A stretch of DNA of 64,000 nucleotides from Imbricaverruca yamaguchii. Taxonomy: Eukaryota > Arthropoda > Thecostraca > Neoverrucidae. The notes below the pieces were generated by a model. The model was not told the DNA's origin, did not search any database, and saw nothing but the letters and a program-made list of their open reading frames with translations. Both the position numbers and the translations under genes were made by a program. Positions 35,385-46,990 of this stretch are shown one piece after another; the first letter of the stretch is position 1, and every line of letters starts with the position of its first letter. Location of the stretch: positions 893,001 to 957,000 of the forward strand of contig JAOTOL010001466.1 of NCBI GenBank assembly GCA_034440575.1. Reading direction: 5' to 3'.

Positions 35385-35825
35385 ACTGTGCGCCGTCCGC
35401 GTCAGACCCCCACCTGACGCTGGGGGACGGTGACGCCGTGACCGTGCGCCGTCCGCGTCAGACCCCCACCTGACGCTGGGGGACGGTGACGCCGTGACCG
35501 TGCGCCGTCCGCGTCAGACCCCCACCTGACGCTGGGGGACGGTGACGCCGTGACCGTGCGCCGTCCGCGTCAGACCCCCACCTGGCGCTGGGGGACGGTG
35601 ACGCCGTGACCGTGCGCCGTCCGCGTCAGACCCCCACCTGGCGCTGGGGGACGGTGACGCCGTGACCGTGCGCCATCCGCTCAGACCCCCACCTGGCGCT
35701 GGGGGGGACGCGCCGTCACCCGCGTGACCGTGCGCCGTCCGCGTCAGACCCCCACCTGACGCTGGGGGACGGTAACGCCGTGACTGTGCGCCGTCCGCGT
35801 CAGACCCCCACCTGACGCGGGCGGA
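35385..35825. repeat. 56-bp minisatellite, about 8 copies
   Basis: Units contain CCGTCCGCGTCAGACCCCCA, then CCTGACGCTGGGGGACGG and TGACGCCGTGACCGTGCG. Copies are nearly identical except for one with a rearranged spacer at about 35700. Confidence 0.93.
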
Positions 35826-35827
35826 AC

Positions 35828-36250
35828 CGTGACGGCGCGACCTAGCATCCCGGGCACCGAGGAACCGCCAGACATGACCTGGCACCCAATTTGCGGACAT
35901 GACTTGGCGCCACGGGGACCTCGGAACTTGCAGACATGACCTGGCACCACGGGGATCTAGAACCTTACAGGCACGATCTGGCCCCCGGAGGCCTAGGAAC
36001 TTGCAGATACATCCAGCGTCCCGGGGACCTGGTGACGCGATGTGGCGCCGTGGGTGCCTGGAAACTGGGTTCCCTGACAATTTGGAGAGGCGACCTCCTG
36101 GCGCCCTGACATCTGGAGACTCAACTTGGCGCCCTGTGGATCCTGAAGATATGACCTGAGGGCATGGGCACTTGTAACTTGTGGACGTGATTTGGGGACA
36201 CGGATGCCAGAAAAACGCTGGGACGCAGCCTGAGGACCCGGGAACATGGG
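35828..36250. repeat. Degenerate repeat, about 37-bp unit
   Basis: GGAACTTGCAGACATGACCT and TGGCGCC(A/C)CGGGGACCT segments recur about eight times with increasing divergence toward 36250. Confidence 0.7.
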
Positions 36251-36469
36251 GACGCGGAATGAAGATATGGGATGGGCGCTATATGATCAACATGGTCCAT
36301 GCGCCCTACAGCCCAAATAACGAACCAAGGGATGTGACGTGAAAACATGCGGCCGCGACACATGATGACCTGAGGGCGTTATTTTAGTACATGGGAACAT
36401 GATACGAGTAAGAGGTCGTGTGACTTGTAGTCTGATGACATTCTAGTCAGCACATGCTAGGAAAGCTGA

Positions 36470-36775
36470 AACGACATCGAGTCAACGGCCAGTGACACGA
36501 ACCAAGGCTGATACGACACCCACCAGACAGTTCTGACACAACCTGACGTTCCGCGGCACGAGTCAGGAGAGCTGACACGACACCAGGCTGACGGCCCTGG
36601 GCACGTGCTAAGACGGCTGACACGACACCAGTCTGACGGTCCTGGGCACGTGCCAAGACTGCTGACACGACACCAGTCTGACGGTCCTGGGCACGTGCCA
36701 AGACTGCTGACACGACACCAGTCTGATGGCCCTGGACACGTGCCAGGACGGCTGACACGACTCCCGGTCCGGTGG
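36470..36775. repeat. 45-bp minisatellite, about 6 copies
   Basis: Units read GACGGTCCTGGGCACGTGCC, AAGACTGCTGACACGACACC and AGTCT. The central four are nearly identical. Confidence 0.9.
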
Positions 36776-38639
36776 GCTAGAACGCACGGCGGACTGCCGA
36801 TGAGAAATCGTTCAATTTGACGTGAGAATGCCGACTAGTCTATGCCGCGCGCGAATAATGAATGTCTTTAGAGCGACCGAGCGCGGTGGCGGTGGCATTA
36901 GGCGCGCCATATATCTTGGCGCGCGATAATGTCCAAATAATGGTTTGTTGACATGTGAAAGACGACTGTAGCACCGTCAGAGCGTGGCGGCAGTTGGCGC
37001 TGCCACGACCGCGCGTTGACTAAACGCAGGTGGTCACGTGGTTTGGCCTCGGCTGTTCTGGTCTGACTGGGTACAAACTGCCGTCAGTCACGTGGTCTGT
37101 TCAGGTACAGTGTCGCGGAGCTGATCGCCGCCACCGACGAATCCCGGAAGGGACACGAGTCGAGGAGGGATGGTATTTTTGACATTTTGTAGGCTATAGA
37201 AGCGATGATTTCCTCGATGTGCACCTGCCGTCGGGCCAGGATGGCATTGTTAAAACGAATATTGTAAGTCTGCTCGTGACACTCTTAATCCAATTCACTA
37301 ACGAATCATCTATTGCATTCAGTTCTATGATTTCTTAGTTCTATATTCGTTCTATGCTGCTAAGATCCCGCTCATGAAAAAATGTTTGTTCTCACCAAGG
37401 TGAGGGACTAAATCTGCTCCTGACATCAATCAGTCAGCCCGCTTATCGAGGTGCGACAAGGAATGGTCGCTGTCAGTGACCGGCTGACCTTCAGCTGACC
37501 TTCAGCATCAGCAGAAATTATTCAATATATGGCGCGAGATCTGGCACCAAGCGAGTTAGCTCATGGCACCGCCACTAGCGGTGGCTTTGGTGCATGATAG
37601 TTTATTCATTCAACATAAACCTATTGTCTGGTTCGTCACAAGCTCCGATCGCGTGGTGAAAGCGATCAGTATGAATCACCTCGTGCTGTTGTTGCGCCAA
37701 TAGTTGATTCGTACAAGCTGTTCTGTCTTCTTTACACTGGCTGCTCAGTGCATCTGCTCACGTTGATCCTCTGGGTCGATCGATTTTTTTTTCATTGAGT
37801 GTGTGTCTGTTGCGTTAACGCTCATCGCGATTATTTATTTTATCTGTGACCTTCCAGCTCTGGCTATGCCAATCAGTTCGATACATACTGTAATTGTTCC
37901 GTGCGACATAAACAAGATCACCGGAATGTGTCGACTCTGTTAAATGCAATGTTAGGAACGTGTCTGATTGCCATTCAATTGAAATGTGCATGTCATTGCA
38001 TTTGTTTTAAATACCGGAGAACGAGAACTGCAAGAATGCTCTAGCTTAATATTGGATTGAGATGCCAGCTTAAAGTCATGTTCATAAACGCATGTGACGT
38101 GTATGTTGCGTCTGCACACACGCCTGTACGGGCTTGAGAGTTTCACACAGAGCGGTTGCTTTTCCGTTTCCTATGGCAGCATGGTATGGTAACGTTCCCG
38201 GGCCAGTATATATAATAGGTTAATCGAAGCAATTCTTCGCCGACTGGATATTAATGTTATCTTATCACCTGGATGCCCGAACAAATGTTCTCATAAATGC
38301 CGGCGTGGTCTTCTGGTCTGATATTTGGCCCACTGACACTGACAGCTACTCTCCATAAACTTTGGATGAATGCTGATATATTCGCGATATGTTCTTTACA
38401 TGTAAAACAGGAATGGTTTACGTCCGCCGCAGATATCTGGTGCATACATCCCTGCACCTTTGCTGGCGCACCACGTCAAGTTCAACACATCTGCTTCAAG
38501 CAAGACTAAGTTTGATCACCTGCTCTAACCCAGGCTAAGTCTGGCCCGCTGCAAACGGCGGTTTCAATTACCGGGCCATTTGTTCTCCCCGCGACTTTCA
38601 ATATGTGGGACTAGCTCCGGCGAATATCTACCGCTCCCG
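36776..38639. other. Unique spacer, no gene seen
   Basis: Short frames only. A GGCGCGCCATATATCTTGGCGCGC near-palindromic segment is at about 36901-36924. Confidence 0.5.
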
Positions 38640-39180
38640 CACATTAATAGGATGACTGCAAAAGCCAATAGGTCACTAGGTCAGACCGTTGCAAACCGAC
38701 CTCCTCAGGCAAACATTATGCAGCGTGACGCACTTGACTGCACGCAATGCTAACATCTAGTCTATCCTTGAATATGGCTCTGCGGTCTGGACAGGCGCCG
38801 CTGAAATCCATACGGCACTGCTGGAGAGCATCCAGCACAGTTGTTAAAGATGGCCGCTGATAAGTTCCAGTGGTCCAGAGAGGCCGGTAAACTAGGAGTA
38901 ATCTGCACGGCTAGATTTCCTTGAAATTCCGCAACTCGAGTTCCAGTGTATTCGGTATGATTTGTTGTTCTTGAAGAACATGTCCTTGGGTTAAGCATCC
39001 GACACTCCTCTGCGTCGCTCTTCGTTGTACTTGACCAGCCGTAGGATGCGTTTTGGTCTCTCATTTCACGTACCTTTTGGTTATTTTGAGATTACAAATT
39101 ATTGCGCGTTTTGTTGACGTCAACGAAAAGCCAAAAGCGTTATCCAAGTCAGGTGTGTCGATTTTTACATCACTTCCCAA
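38640..39180 (+). mobile_element. Decayed non-LTR retrotransposon fragment (RT C-terminus)
   Basis: On the + strand, frames separated by stops give KANRSLG (38660-38680) followed by a SILEYGSAVWTGA and LLESIQHSC segment (38763-38850). These match the conserved thumb/C-terminal pattern of Jockey/R1/CR1-type reverse transcriptases (KAN-LG, then LEY-S-VW, then LE-IQ). Multiple stops and frame changes interrupt it, and the catalytic core is absent. Boundaries are approximate. Confidence 0.55.
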
Positions 39181-39256
39181 CATCACTTAAGTATGCAGTT
39201 GCACAATTTATTCATTCGTCACATGCACAGATTGGTACGGACGGTGTGCCGCGATG

Positions 39257-39281
39257 TATATACATACATACATACATACAT

Positions 39282-39354
<73 letters not shown>

Positions 39355-39355
39355 A
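39257..39355. repeat. (ATAC)n then (AT)n microsatellite
   Basis: CATACATACATACA (from 39263) grades into about 55 bases of AT dinucleotides. Confidence 0.95.
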
Positions 39356-39602
39356 TGTGGATGTATGTATGCATCACAACATTGTAATTAGTGTGCATGT
39401 ACTGCGTCGTGTTTTGCACCTCATATTTCAAAGCGCCATTGGTGTGCTCTTTTTACTATTAAATCTGACTGCATTGCTTGTTAGTAGGCGGTAGTCAGTT
39501 GGCGATATGAAGCAGCATTAAACTACGGAAACTCGTATCAAATTGCGGCAGTTGTAGCTCGTACCAATATTTAAAACAACTTCGAGCAACCGTTATGCCA
39601 GT

Positions 39603-39634
39603 ACGTGTGTGTGTGTGTGTGTGTGTGTGTGTAT
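39603..39634. repeat. (GT)n microsatellite
   Basis: About 15 GT dinucleotides. Confidence 0.95.
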
Positions 39635-39814
39635 TGTGCATACAACTTGGTTCATCGCTTCCTTGCAAAGGCGGAGCAAAAAGTAATCTGTGGCGCTGAG
39701 CGGCGATGCCGGACTGCTCACGCTGCATTTGACCGCGACTGTCTGCTTACGTCACTCATCAGACTGTGTAATCAAACCGCCAGCAACGTGGTCGACGCGG
39801 CGCCCACATAGATA

Positions 39815-40245
39815 GCGCCGACAGTTCCCGGACTCGGGGTACGACGGGGCTCAGAGCATGGGCCAGCCCGGCACACGACGACGAGCCGGGACAGCGAGCG
39901 CCGACAGTTCCCGGACTCGGGGTACGACGGGGCTCAGAGCATGGGCCAGCCCGGCACACGACGACGAGCCGGGACAGAGAGCGCCGACAGTTCCCGGTGG
40001 GGACGGGGCTCAGAGCTGGGCCAGCCCGGCACACGACGACGAGCCGGGACAGCGAGGCGACAGGGTACGACGGGGCTCAGAGCATGGGCCAGCCCGGCAC
40101 ACGACGACGAGCCGGGACAGAGAGCGCCGACAGTTCCCGGACTCGGGGCACGACGGGGCTCAGAGCGTGGGCAAGCCCGGCACACGACGGCGAGCCGGGA
40201 CAGAGAGCGCCGACAGTTCCCGGGCTCGGGGCAAACTGGGCGCAC
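39815..40245. repeat. 83-bp minisatellite, about 5 copies
   Basis: Units contain GCGCCGACAGTTCCCGGACT, GACGGGGCTCAGAGC, GGGCCAGCCCGGCACACGAC and GACGAGCCGGGACAG. Some units are shortened by loss of the first segment. Confidence 0.93.
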
Positions 40246-40671
40246 ACGGCACAGGAACCGAACAGGTCGTGGGCATCACACTGAATATATTTGAGGAATG
40301 AGACTGGACACCCCGTGGGTCATAAACTGGACAGGTGATGGTCACAGACTGAACGGACGCGCGACATGAAGCTGAACAAGTGTGCGAGCGACGGAAATGG
40401 ACGGGCGCCCTTGGAAAACACAGAGCCGAACAGAGCCTTCCAAGACAAGGCTCCGAACTAGGCTTAAGTGTGGGCTCGGCACGCAGGGCGGAACAGGGCT
40501 CACAGTTCGGCGCTAGTTGGGGCTCGAAATCCGGCCCAGGATGGGCATCAAGCTTGGCCCAGGTCGGGGGTGGAGCTGGGTTCAACCGGGAGCTCGCGAC
40601 ATGGGCTATGGCGGGGCGATTGGCTTCGTTCAGACGTCGAGACTGGGCCCAGCGCCTAACCCGACCACAGA

Positions 40672-40925
40672 CTCCGGCCAGGCGCGCAGTCCGGTCCTAG
40701 GCGACGGCCAGGCGCGCAGTCCGGTCCGAGGCGACGGCCAGGCGCGCAGTCCGGTCCGAGGCGACGGCCAGGCGCGCAGTCCGGTCCGGGGCGACGGCCA
40801 GGCGCGCAGTCCGGTCCGAGGCGACGGGCAGGCGCGCAGTCCGGTCCGAGGCGACGGGCAGGCGCGCAGTCCGGTCCGAGGCGACGGGCAGGCGCGCAGT
40901 CCGGTCCGGGGCGGCGGCCAACGTG
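40672..40925. repeat. 30-bp minisatellite, about 8 copies
   Basis: The unit is GGCCAGGCGCGCAGTCCGGT followed by CCGAGGCGAC. Highly homogeneous. Confidence 0.94.
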
Positions 40926-42417
40926 AGCCAGGTGCCGCTCCAGCATACGCGCCGCGACAGGTGCTTACGTGATCGTGATGCCGATCACGTGATCGCTGTC
41001 CGATCCGCCACTGTTCGTTGGGATCGCAGAACTGGCGGGAGAACTCCAGATCTGATGTCTGGTGAAACGGTGTAAATCCCAGGCGGTCGGCACCAAGGGC
41101 CTACGGCAAAACGGTCGACGTTCAAATGCCGATCACAAGCGGAAAGGCTGCTTGAATAGCGGCATAGCCGTAGGATGGCCGTAGCGACACGTGTAAGGAT
41201 GGCCGCAAGAGCAGGATCCGTGAAGCCGCTGTGTCGTCCTAAAACTTCAACGTGTTAAAGCTAACATTCTGGCACGGTATGGAAAGAAGCCATTTGAAAT
41301 GGTCCCCTTCCACACGAACTATCCGAACGTCGTCTTCCCCTTCTTCTTCTAACGGCTGCCTCGCCTCACCAACTCTGAGAGGGCCTCTTCCAACTGCCCT
41401 TAGACTACCTACTTCCCTTACAGTCATTCGACTGCAAAGCAGGTTTATGAAATAACCAGCCCATGGATGTCAGCTACGCGCAAAGAACAACACGGAGAAG
41501 TCCGGATTGACTGGTTCACGCGAAAACTATGCTGTGACTTATGGTTCAAGAAATTTCAGCTAAGCCTTCACCGTGATAGGTTTATCTCACCGCTATTTTG
41601 TTGCCTACCGATTGGTGAATTGCCAGAGCGCTGAATGACATCGATTTCCCTCGCCAGAGCAAAACAGGTTTGGATTTATTGCACGCGGTGGCGTTCAGGC
41701 GCCGGCTAAAAGGCCAGCTGCCAACAGCTCGGATATTGTCAGGACCGCGGCGGCGGGCGAGCCGCGTCAAAACATCGGTCGCCTGCTCGGCCATCGGGTG
41801 CGGCTCTGGCGCCGGGCTCTGGAACTCGCCGGCCGGGTGGCGGACCGAGGGACCGACTGGGGCCGAGTGGCTGTGATTGTGGCCGGCGATGTCCGTCACG
41901 TGCCGTGGTAACTTTGCCGGAGGCCATGCCCGCAGCTGACCTGAAGAAAAAAAGGCAGTTCGGAGCTGGCTACTGGCGTGTTGCTGTGCCAGGCACGGCC
42001 CCTGATCCCACCAAGCCCAGATAATAACTGTCGGATTATGTTTCCTGAAAGAATATCACGTGCCACCTCCTGCCCAGCGGATGCCATTCTGCAGACACTG
42101 TTAGGTTATCAGACAGTTAGTTGTCGGGCAACGGCCACAGGCTGCCATGTGTCATATTTACTGTTTGAGTTTGGCTAAGGGCGAATCCAGGGATAGGAGG
42201 TAAATTGGTCAGCCACTCCCCCAGGCTGAAGTGAAGGATAAGCATTGTTTTGGCAACCCAAGCCGAGGAAAGTATTTGGTATCGACAAGACCACGACCCC
42301 CACACACACATTTTTCACAGTCTTGCTGTGAACGCCGGCCAGGACTGGGAAGTTTGGGAGGGACCCCACCCACCAATCAACCAACCAACCGGCTGGATCC
42401 ACTCTTGCCCGAAGCAA
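40926..42417. other. Unique spacer, no gene seen
   Basis: Frames under about 110 codons, no recognisable domain. Confidence 0.45.
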
Positions 42418-42600
42418 ATGGTGGTGGCCACCTGTCCTAGGTGCGAGTTGCACGTCCAGAATGGTATGCTGTACCGTTTTGCTTGTAAGCGTTGCGGTAC
42501 AGTTTGCACCACCAAGTGGCGACACCGACTTCGTGTGGGCTGGCTTTGTTATCGGTGTTCGATGGCCGCTTGTCGAGATTTCGCCACTGATGCGGTGTAG
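42418..42600 (+). CDS. Small ORF with GATA-type zinc-finger spacing, unassigned
   Basis: Sixty codons from ATG 42418 to TAG 42600; the frame stays open upstream to about 42250. The protein has a CPRC pair, then CKRC-(17 residues)-CYRC. Within the 17-residue loop are Thr and a Trp-Arg pair (TTKWRH) in the places where GATA fingers have T-x-L-W-R, and a Gly and Leu precede the third cysteine. The C-x2-C-x17-C-x2-C spacing is the GATA-type pattern. It lacks the usual CNAC and basic tail, and no exon or promoter context is evident. It could be an exon of an unrecognised gene, a transposon relic or chance. It lies in the large teneurin intron between 22628 and 43994. Confidence 0.35.
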   Translation: MVVATCPRCELHVQNGMLYRFACKRCGTVCTTKWRHRLRVGWLCYRCSMAACRDFATDAV

Positions 42601-42689
42601 TCTTTAGCACTCTGCTCACCAATATTGTGTGTGTTTGCTTAACATTGAATTATATTAAACCAATAGAGGTTACTCGTGCTTGACGTAAA

Positions 42690-43075
42690 TCCATGATAAC
42701 ACCACAAACGCAATGCCATGTGTTTGTGGCTTTGATAACCCCACACACGTTAAGCCATGCTGGAGTGTATGCGGCTTGGTTGTGCTCGCAGAGTTGTTGT
42801 GCTAAGTTGTTATTCTGCATCACTGCAGTGTCTTGGTGGTTTTTACCTTTCGCTGTGGTGCTGATGGTTGAACACAGCCTCTCCTGTGTTGGCGCTGTCA
42901 CCCTGCACCAGCACCATGTTACTGATTGTTACCCCGTCTGGTGGTGCTGATGTTTGAGTACGACTCCTCCTGTATCGGCGCTGTTGACCGGTGTTTGCGG
43001 TTGCTACCCTGTCTCGTAGTGCTGATGTTTGAGAATAGCTCCTGTGTCGCAACTGTTACCATGTACAGGCACTGT
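42690..43075. repeat. Two short degenerate tandem repeats
   Basis: At 42690-42765 ATAAC(A/C)CCACA(A/C)ACG with GCCATG is duplicated. At 42850-43070 a roughly 80-bp unit with GGTGCTGATG(T/G)TTGA, CTCCTGT and a GTTACC end occurs about three times. Confidence 0.7.
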
Positions 43076-43993
43076 TCTTGTGAGTGTGGCCCTGGTGCAT
43101 GGGCGTAGCCACGGTTTCGAAACTTGGGGGGACAAACCAGGGACGCGATAAGATTGGACAGGATAGAGTGGTAGGCTAGACCAGCCTACCACCCTCCCCT
43201 CCCACCTATGAAAAATCCTCAGCCGCTTAATTTTCGATGTCTGGTTTCCAGATTTACCACTGTTAAAAGTGATATTTTGTGGGACAAAAGTTCCCGCCAA
43301 GATTAGCAATTTCCAATCCATATCACTGGCTATGAACATCCGGGTTTATGTCGTATGTGCTGGACCAAATTTCACGATCGCCATGGAGCAATGCTGTAAG
43401 TACGTTAAACGTTGCCCTCTTGTAGCAGGAAATATTTGATGATGGTTTTATTGTGGTAAATATGGGCATACCTTTCCCATGCTTTCCTGTTTTACGGTGA
43501 CACATTTCGATGCAATGACACCCAGGGTGGGTGAAGGGTATGGCATTAAGGGCATGTAACCCACTCCCACCCACCACATACCACCCCTACCACCACCACC
43601 ACACTCCCACCACACCTCCACCCCCACACCCCCATGGAAGGTGTGATTTGTTTCTGATTCACGCATGACATAGTATGATGCATTTATGACGTACATATGC
43701 GTATTCACGTATTATTCGCAAGGGGGTTCGTCAGGCTAATGCAAAAAGTCGCTTTTTGTGCGTTGGTCTGACGAAACTTGCATAATGACGTTTTCAGTTC
43801 AACGATCCACTTCTTGTCGACGAGGCCTGGTGTTGCATCACGTTTTTGACATAACATGCATCAATAGTTGGAACTCTAGAATATACCAAATACGATACCA
43901 CGAGCCGACGATCGCTCCCTTTGGATCGCCTCCTGGCGTTGGTCGTGTCTCCGGCTGGCGGCGCATCGCTAACGTGCACTCGCCCGTTCACAG
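43076..43993. other. Intron sequence before the teneurin linker exon
   Basis: No repeat of note apart from a CCACC-rich tract at 43555-43632. It ends in the acceptor CGTTCACAG at 43985-43993. Confidence 0.5.
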
Positions 43994-45018
43994 TGTGGAG
44001 TCTGACGGCGACGCGGCCCGAGAGCGGCGGCCAGTGTGCGGCGGACGAGGCCCGCACGCGCGTCGCGCACGCCGACAACACACTGCCCACCAATTCCTCG
44101 TCCTCCTCTCCGGACGGCCGGCCAGGTAACGAGGCGCGCCGCGCGCAGGGCGGCCTGCTCGCGTCCGCACAGCGCATGCCACCTCTCCGTGTGCGTAGAG
44201 ACGTAGCCGCCGTGCATGACGCGTCCGCCCTGACCCCGCCCGACCCTGACCTGGCCCTGGCCGGCGACGACCTGTTCGGCGTGGTGGACTACGTCGCGCA
44301 GCCGGCGGCGGCCGACGCCGGCTGGGCGGGCAGCGGCGACGCGCCGTACTCGCCGGCGCTCACCATCGAGCATGGAGTCATACTCGGCGACCGGCTGACC
44401 GACTTCTCCAACATGGCGCCGGTGGCCGACGCGGCGCGCGAGTGGCCGCAGAGCGACGCGCCGGCGCCGCGACTGCCGCCGGCCGGCGTCGGCGGACACA
44501 AGCCGCCCGAGGTGAGACGACAAGACACTCAGCACGGCAAGAGGGCCGCCAGCAGCTCACTGAACTCATTCACGAACTCACCGCCAGCACTCGCCGTGCC
44601 GCACCCGGACGACGGACTGGCCGGTCGAAGCCCGGTGCAGCACTCCGCCTCCGCCGACCGTCGCCTCGGGCACGAGTCGGTCGAGGGCGCCCGTTCAGAA
44701 TCGAAGCCCGCCGACGGCGACGGTGCCGAGCCGAAGCCCGCCGCGCCCGCCGGCTCGGCGAGACAGTCGGCGGTGGTCGAGCGAGGTGGGCGGCCGCAAG
44801 TGGCCGCGAAGGCGTCCGGCGCGCTCGACCGGCCGCAGAACGACGCGCCCGCCTGGCAGACGCCACTGCGCATGGACGCGCTCGGGCCGGCCGCCTACAG
44901 CAGCGAGATCGTCGAGTTCGTGCCGCTGACGAGGCAGCCGTCGACCGGCGGGTCCTCGCGCCGACGCGCAGCCGCCGACGCGACCGGCCACGCGAAGCCG
45001 ACCCGATTTGCAAAACAA
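43994..45018 (+). CDS. Teneurin linker exon, first part: end of TM helix and extracellular stem
   Basis: The acceptor TTCACAG ends at 43993. The frame enters in phase 1, matching the exon that ends at 22628, and continues its hydrophobic run with VWSLT before turning polar. About 340 residues follow without a stop to a TAG at 45019-45021. Features seen: a TNSSSSS segment with a potential N-glycosylation site, and RVRR followed by Asp at 44188-44199, a furin-type R-X-R-R site about 65 residues outside the membrane, where vertebrate teneurins also have one. A long acidic, Pro/Ala-rich stem ends with a SSEIVEFVPLTRQ segment. Third positions are nearly all G or C, unlike the surrounding intron. 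A good donor (GAG|GTGAGA at 44511/44512) lies inside, but the open, coding-like sequence continues past it; it may serve an alternative isoform. Confidence 0.7.
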
Positions 45019-45062
45019 TAGGATTTCTCTCGCCGACTGGCACGGTGATGACGAAAAATTAG

Positions 45063-46055
45063 CCGCGGCCGCCGGCGTCGAGCCGGTTGCCATGACTACG
45101 CGCGCTGACGCGACGCCCGGCGACCGGGGACTCGGCGACGGCGACGGCGACGGCGGCGGCGGGGGCGACGAGCGGGAGCGTCCGCCACCGACGGTGGAGA
45201 GCGTGTCGGTGCCGCCGGCCGGCCGCACCGTCACCGTCACCGTGGACGTTGACGGCGGCGAGCTCTACCACCTCGTCATGGTGTTGCCGTCCGACGGCCA
45301 GCGCCACGTGACTGCCACGCTGCGCAAGGCGGCTGTCATGCCGACGGACCATGAGACCACGGTACCGCCAACGGGCCGGGACACCACGGTCACGCCAGCG
45401 AACCAGGAGGGCATAGCGACGTCCACGGACCAGGGGACCACGGTCTCGCCAATGGATCAGGGGACCACGGTCTCGCCAACTGGCCAGGGGACCACGGTCA
45501 CGCCATCGGACCAGGGTGGTACGGTGACGTCAGCAGACCAGGGGACCACGGTCACGCCACCAAACAAGGACATCACGGACACTCCAGCCCGGAAGACCAC
45601 GATCGTACCAACTCGGGAGACCACGGCCACGGCGACGGACCAAGAAACCACGAATAAAGCGTCGCTGGCCGGAGGCTCGACGTCCACGCGACCGAGTGTC
45701 GAGGCCACGCCCTCTCACGTCGTGACGGAGCCGGCGGTGTGGCCAGTGGGTGGCGTGATGACGTCACTCTGCACCCCCGACACTCGGGCCGCACTCGGAG
45801 TCGATTCGGCGACAGCAGAGCCGACGGCCGCCACGCCCGCGACTGCCGAGTCCACGCGGGCCGCGCCGGTCGCCACCGCCACCCTCGAGTCGTCCGAGCC
45901 GCCCGAGTCCGTGCCCACGCCCGCACCAGCCTGCCCCACGCCGACGCGTGACGTGCCCACGCTGGCCCTCCCCGTCACGCCGTCCCCGGTCTGCACCCGC
46001 CCCGCCACCGTCACCGTCACCTACCCGCCGCCCGTCCCTGTCATCGTCGTCGAAG
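45063..46055 (+). CDS. Teneurin linker exon, second part: Thr/Pro-rich mucin-like stem
   Basis: The reading frame is shifted relative to the first part. It runs open from about 45005, with coding-like GC3 from about 45063, to the donor GAAG|GTGAGG at 46055/46056, leaving in phase 1. About 330 residues: an acidic Gly/Asp run, a short GELYHLVMVLP segment, then about a dozen imperfect 9-residue repeats of the DQGTTVSP type (45340-45660, 27-bp DNA unit) and further Thr/Pro/Ala-rich sequence. This is expected to be extracellular, extended and heavily O-glycosylated. The split codon with exon 49223 (G|AC) gives Asp before VRRKTVPP. How the two parts join is unresolved: either a short intron in the AT-richer 45004-45062 stretch or a one-base error. 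Confidence 0.65.
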
Positions 46056-46770
46056 GTGAGGCGTCCTCTCTTCTGTCTCGTGTCGCTCTCTTTCTCTTTC
46101 TCTCTGTATCTGTATCTCCCTCACTCTCATTCTCTCTCGGTATCTCAGTTGTGCCCGCCTGCTTTCTATGTACATACTCGGCGTGGTGTTGTGTGGTGTC
46201 GGTGTGGTTGGGTGCGCCCTCTAGCGCGGTCGGATGCCGCGCCGGCGCTGCCTCCGGTCGGGCCTTTGCGCGCGCCTCTGTCGCCTCGCGCTCCGACGAC
46301 CTGCCGGCCTCTGATCTGACGCTCTGACGGCCACGACGCGTCGCCGTCGACGGGACGGAAACTCGGGCGGGCGCCGACGACGTGGAGGGCCTTGATGTCA
46401 CTTGCCGTCGGCGCGCCTGTCCCGAGCGAGTAGTGGGGGTGAAGCGGGGTGGGGATGGACGACTGCTCGGTCCGGAGCCCGACATCATTCCACTCCCCGT
46501 TCACCGCCCACAGGAAATGATGGGTAGGTGATGACTGGATTAAGCGTTGCTCAACCACAATAGTGAAGCGTGCGACTGACAAGTGGGCTTTAGCTGCTGC
46601 AGTCGGCCCCATCTTCCGGCGTGTGCCCGTGTTTTCCGCGTTGTCCGGTGGCGCACGGTGGCCTTGATCGTCGCTTCGCGTGTCGCTACTTGCGTCACCG
46701 CTATTCGTCGTCTGCCGTCCCGGTCAAAACAACACCGCCGTCGGCATGACACGGACAGAATAACGCCGCG
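46056..46770. other. Teneurin intron, 5' part
   Basis: Starts GTGAGG. Contains a CTCTTTCTC pyrimidine stretch (46063-46135). No other gene seen. Confidence 0.55.
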
Positions 46771-46774
46771 CGAC

Positions 46775-46990
46775 CGACGCGGCGCGGTCAACATAAGGCG
46801 GCGCGGCCAACATAAGGCGGCGCGGTCAACATAAGGCGGCGCGGTCAACATAAGGCGGCGCGGTCAACATAAGACGGCGCGGTCAACATAAGGCGGCGCG
46901 GTCAACATAAGGCGGCGCGGTCAACATAAGACGGCGCGGTCAACATAAGGCGGCGCGGTCAACATAAGACGGCCCGGTCAACATAAGACG
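46775..46990. repeat. 19-bp minisatellite GGCGGCGCGGTCAACATAA
   Basis: About 11 copies, differing only by AAGGCGG/AAGACGG and one GGCCC change. Very homogeneous. Confidence 0.95.

Noticed and set aside
44442..45062. Arg/Ala-rich alternative frame over the teneurin linker
   Set aside because: It is a shadow of the high-GC coding frame; only the frame used for 43994-45018 matches the incoming splice phase and completes the membrane helix.
44512..45062. Treating this as an intron using the strong GAG|GTGAGA donor
   Set aside because: The sequence remains open and coding-like for 170 codons, and the donor (phase 0) does not match the acceptor at 45062 (phase 1). Kept only as a possible isoform.
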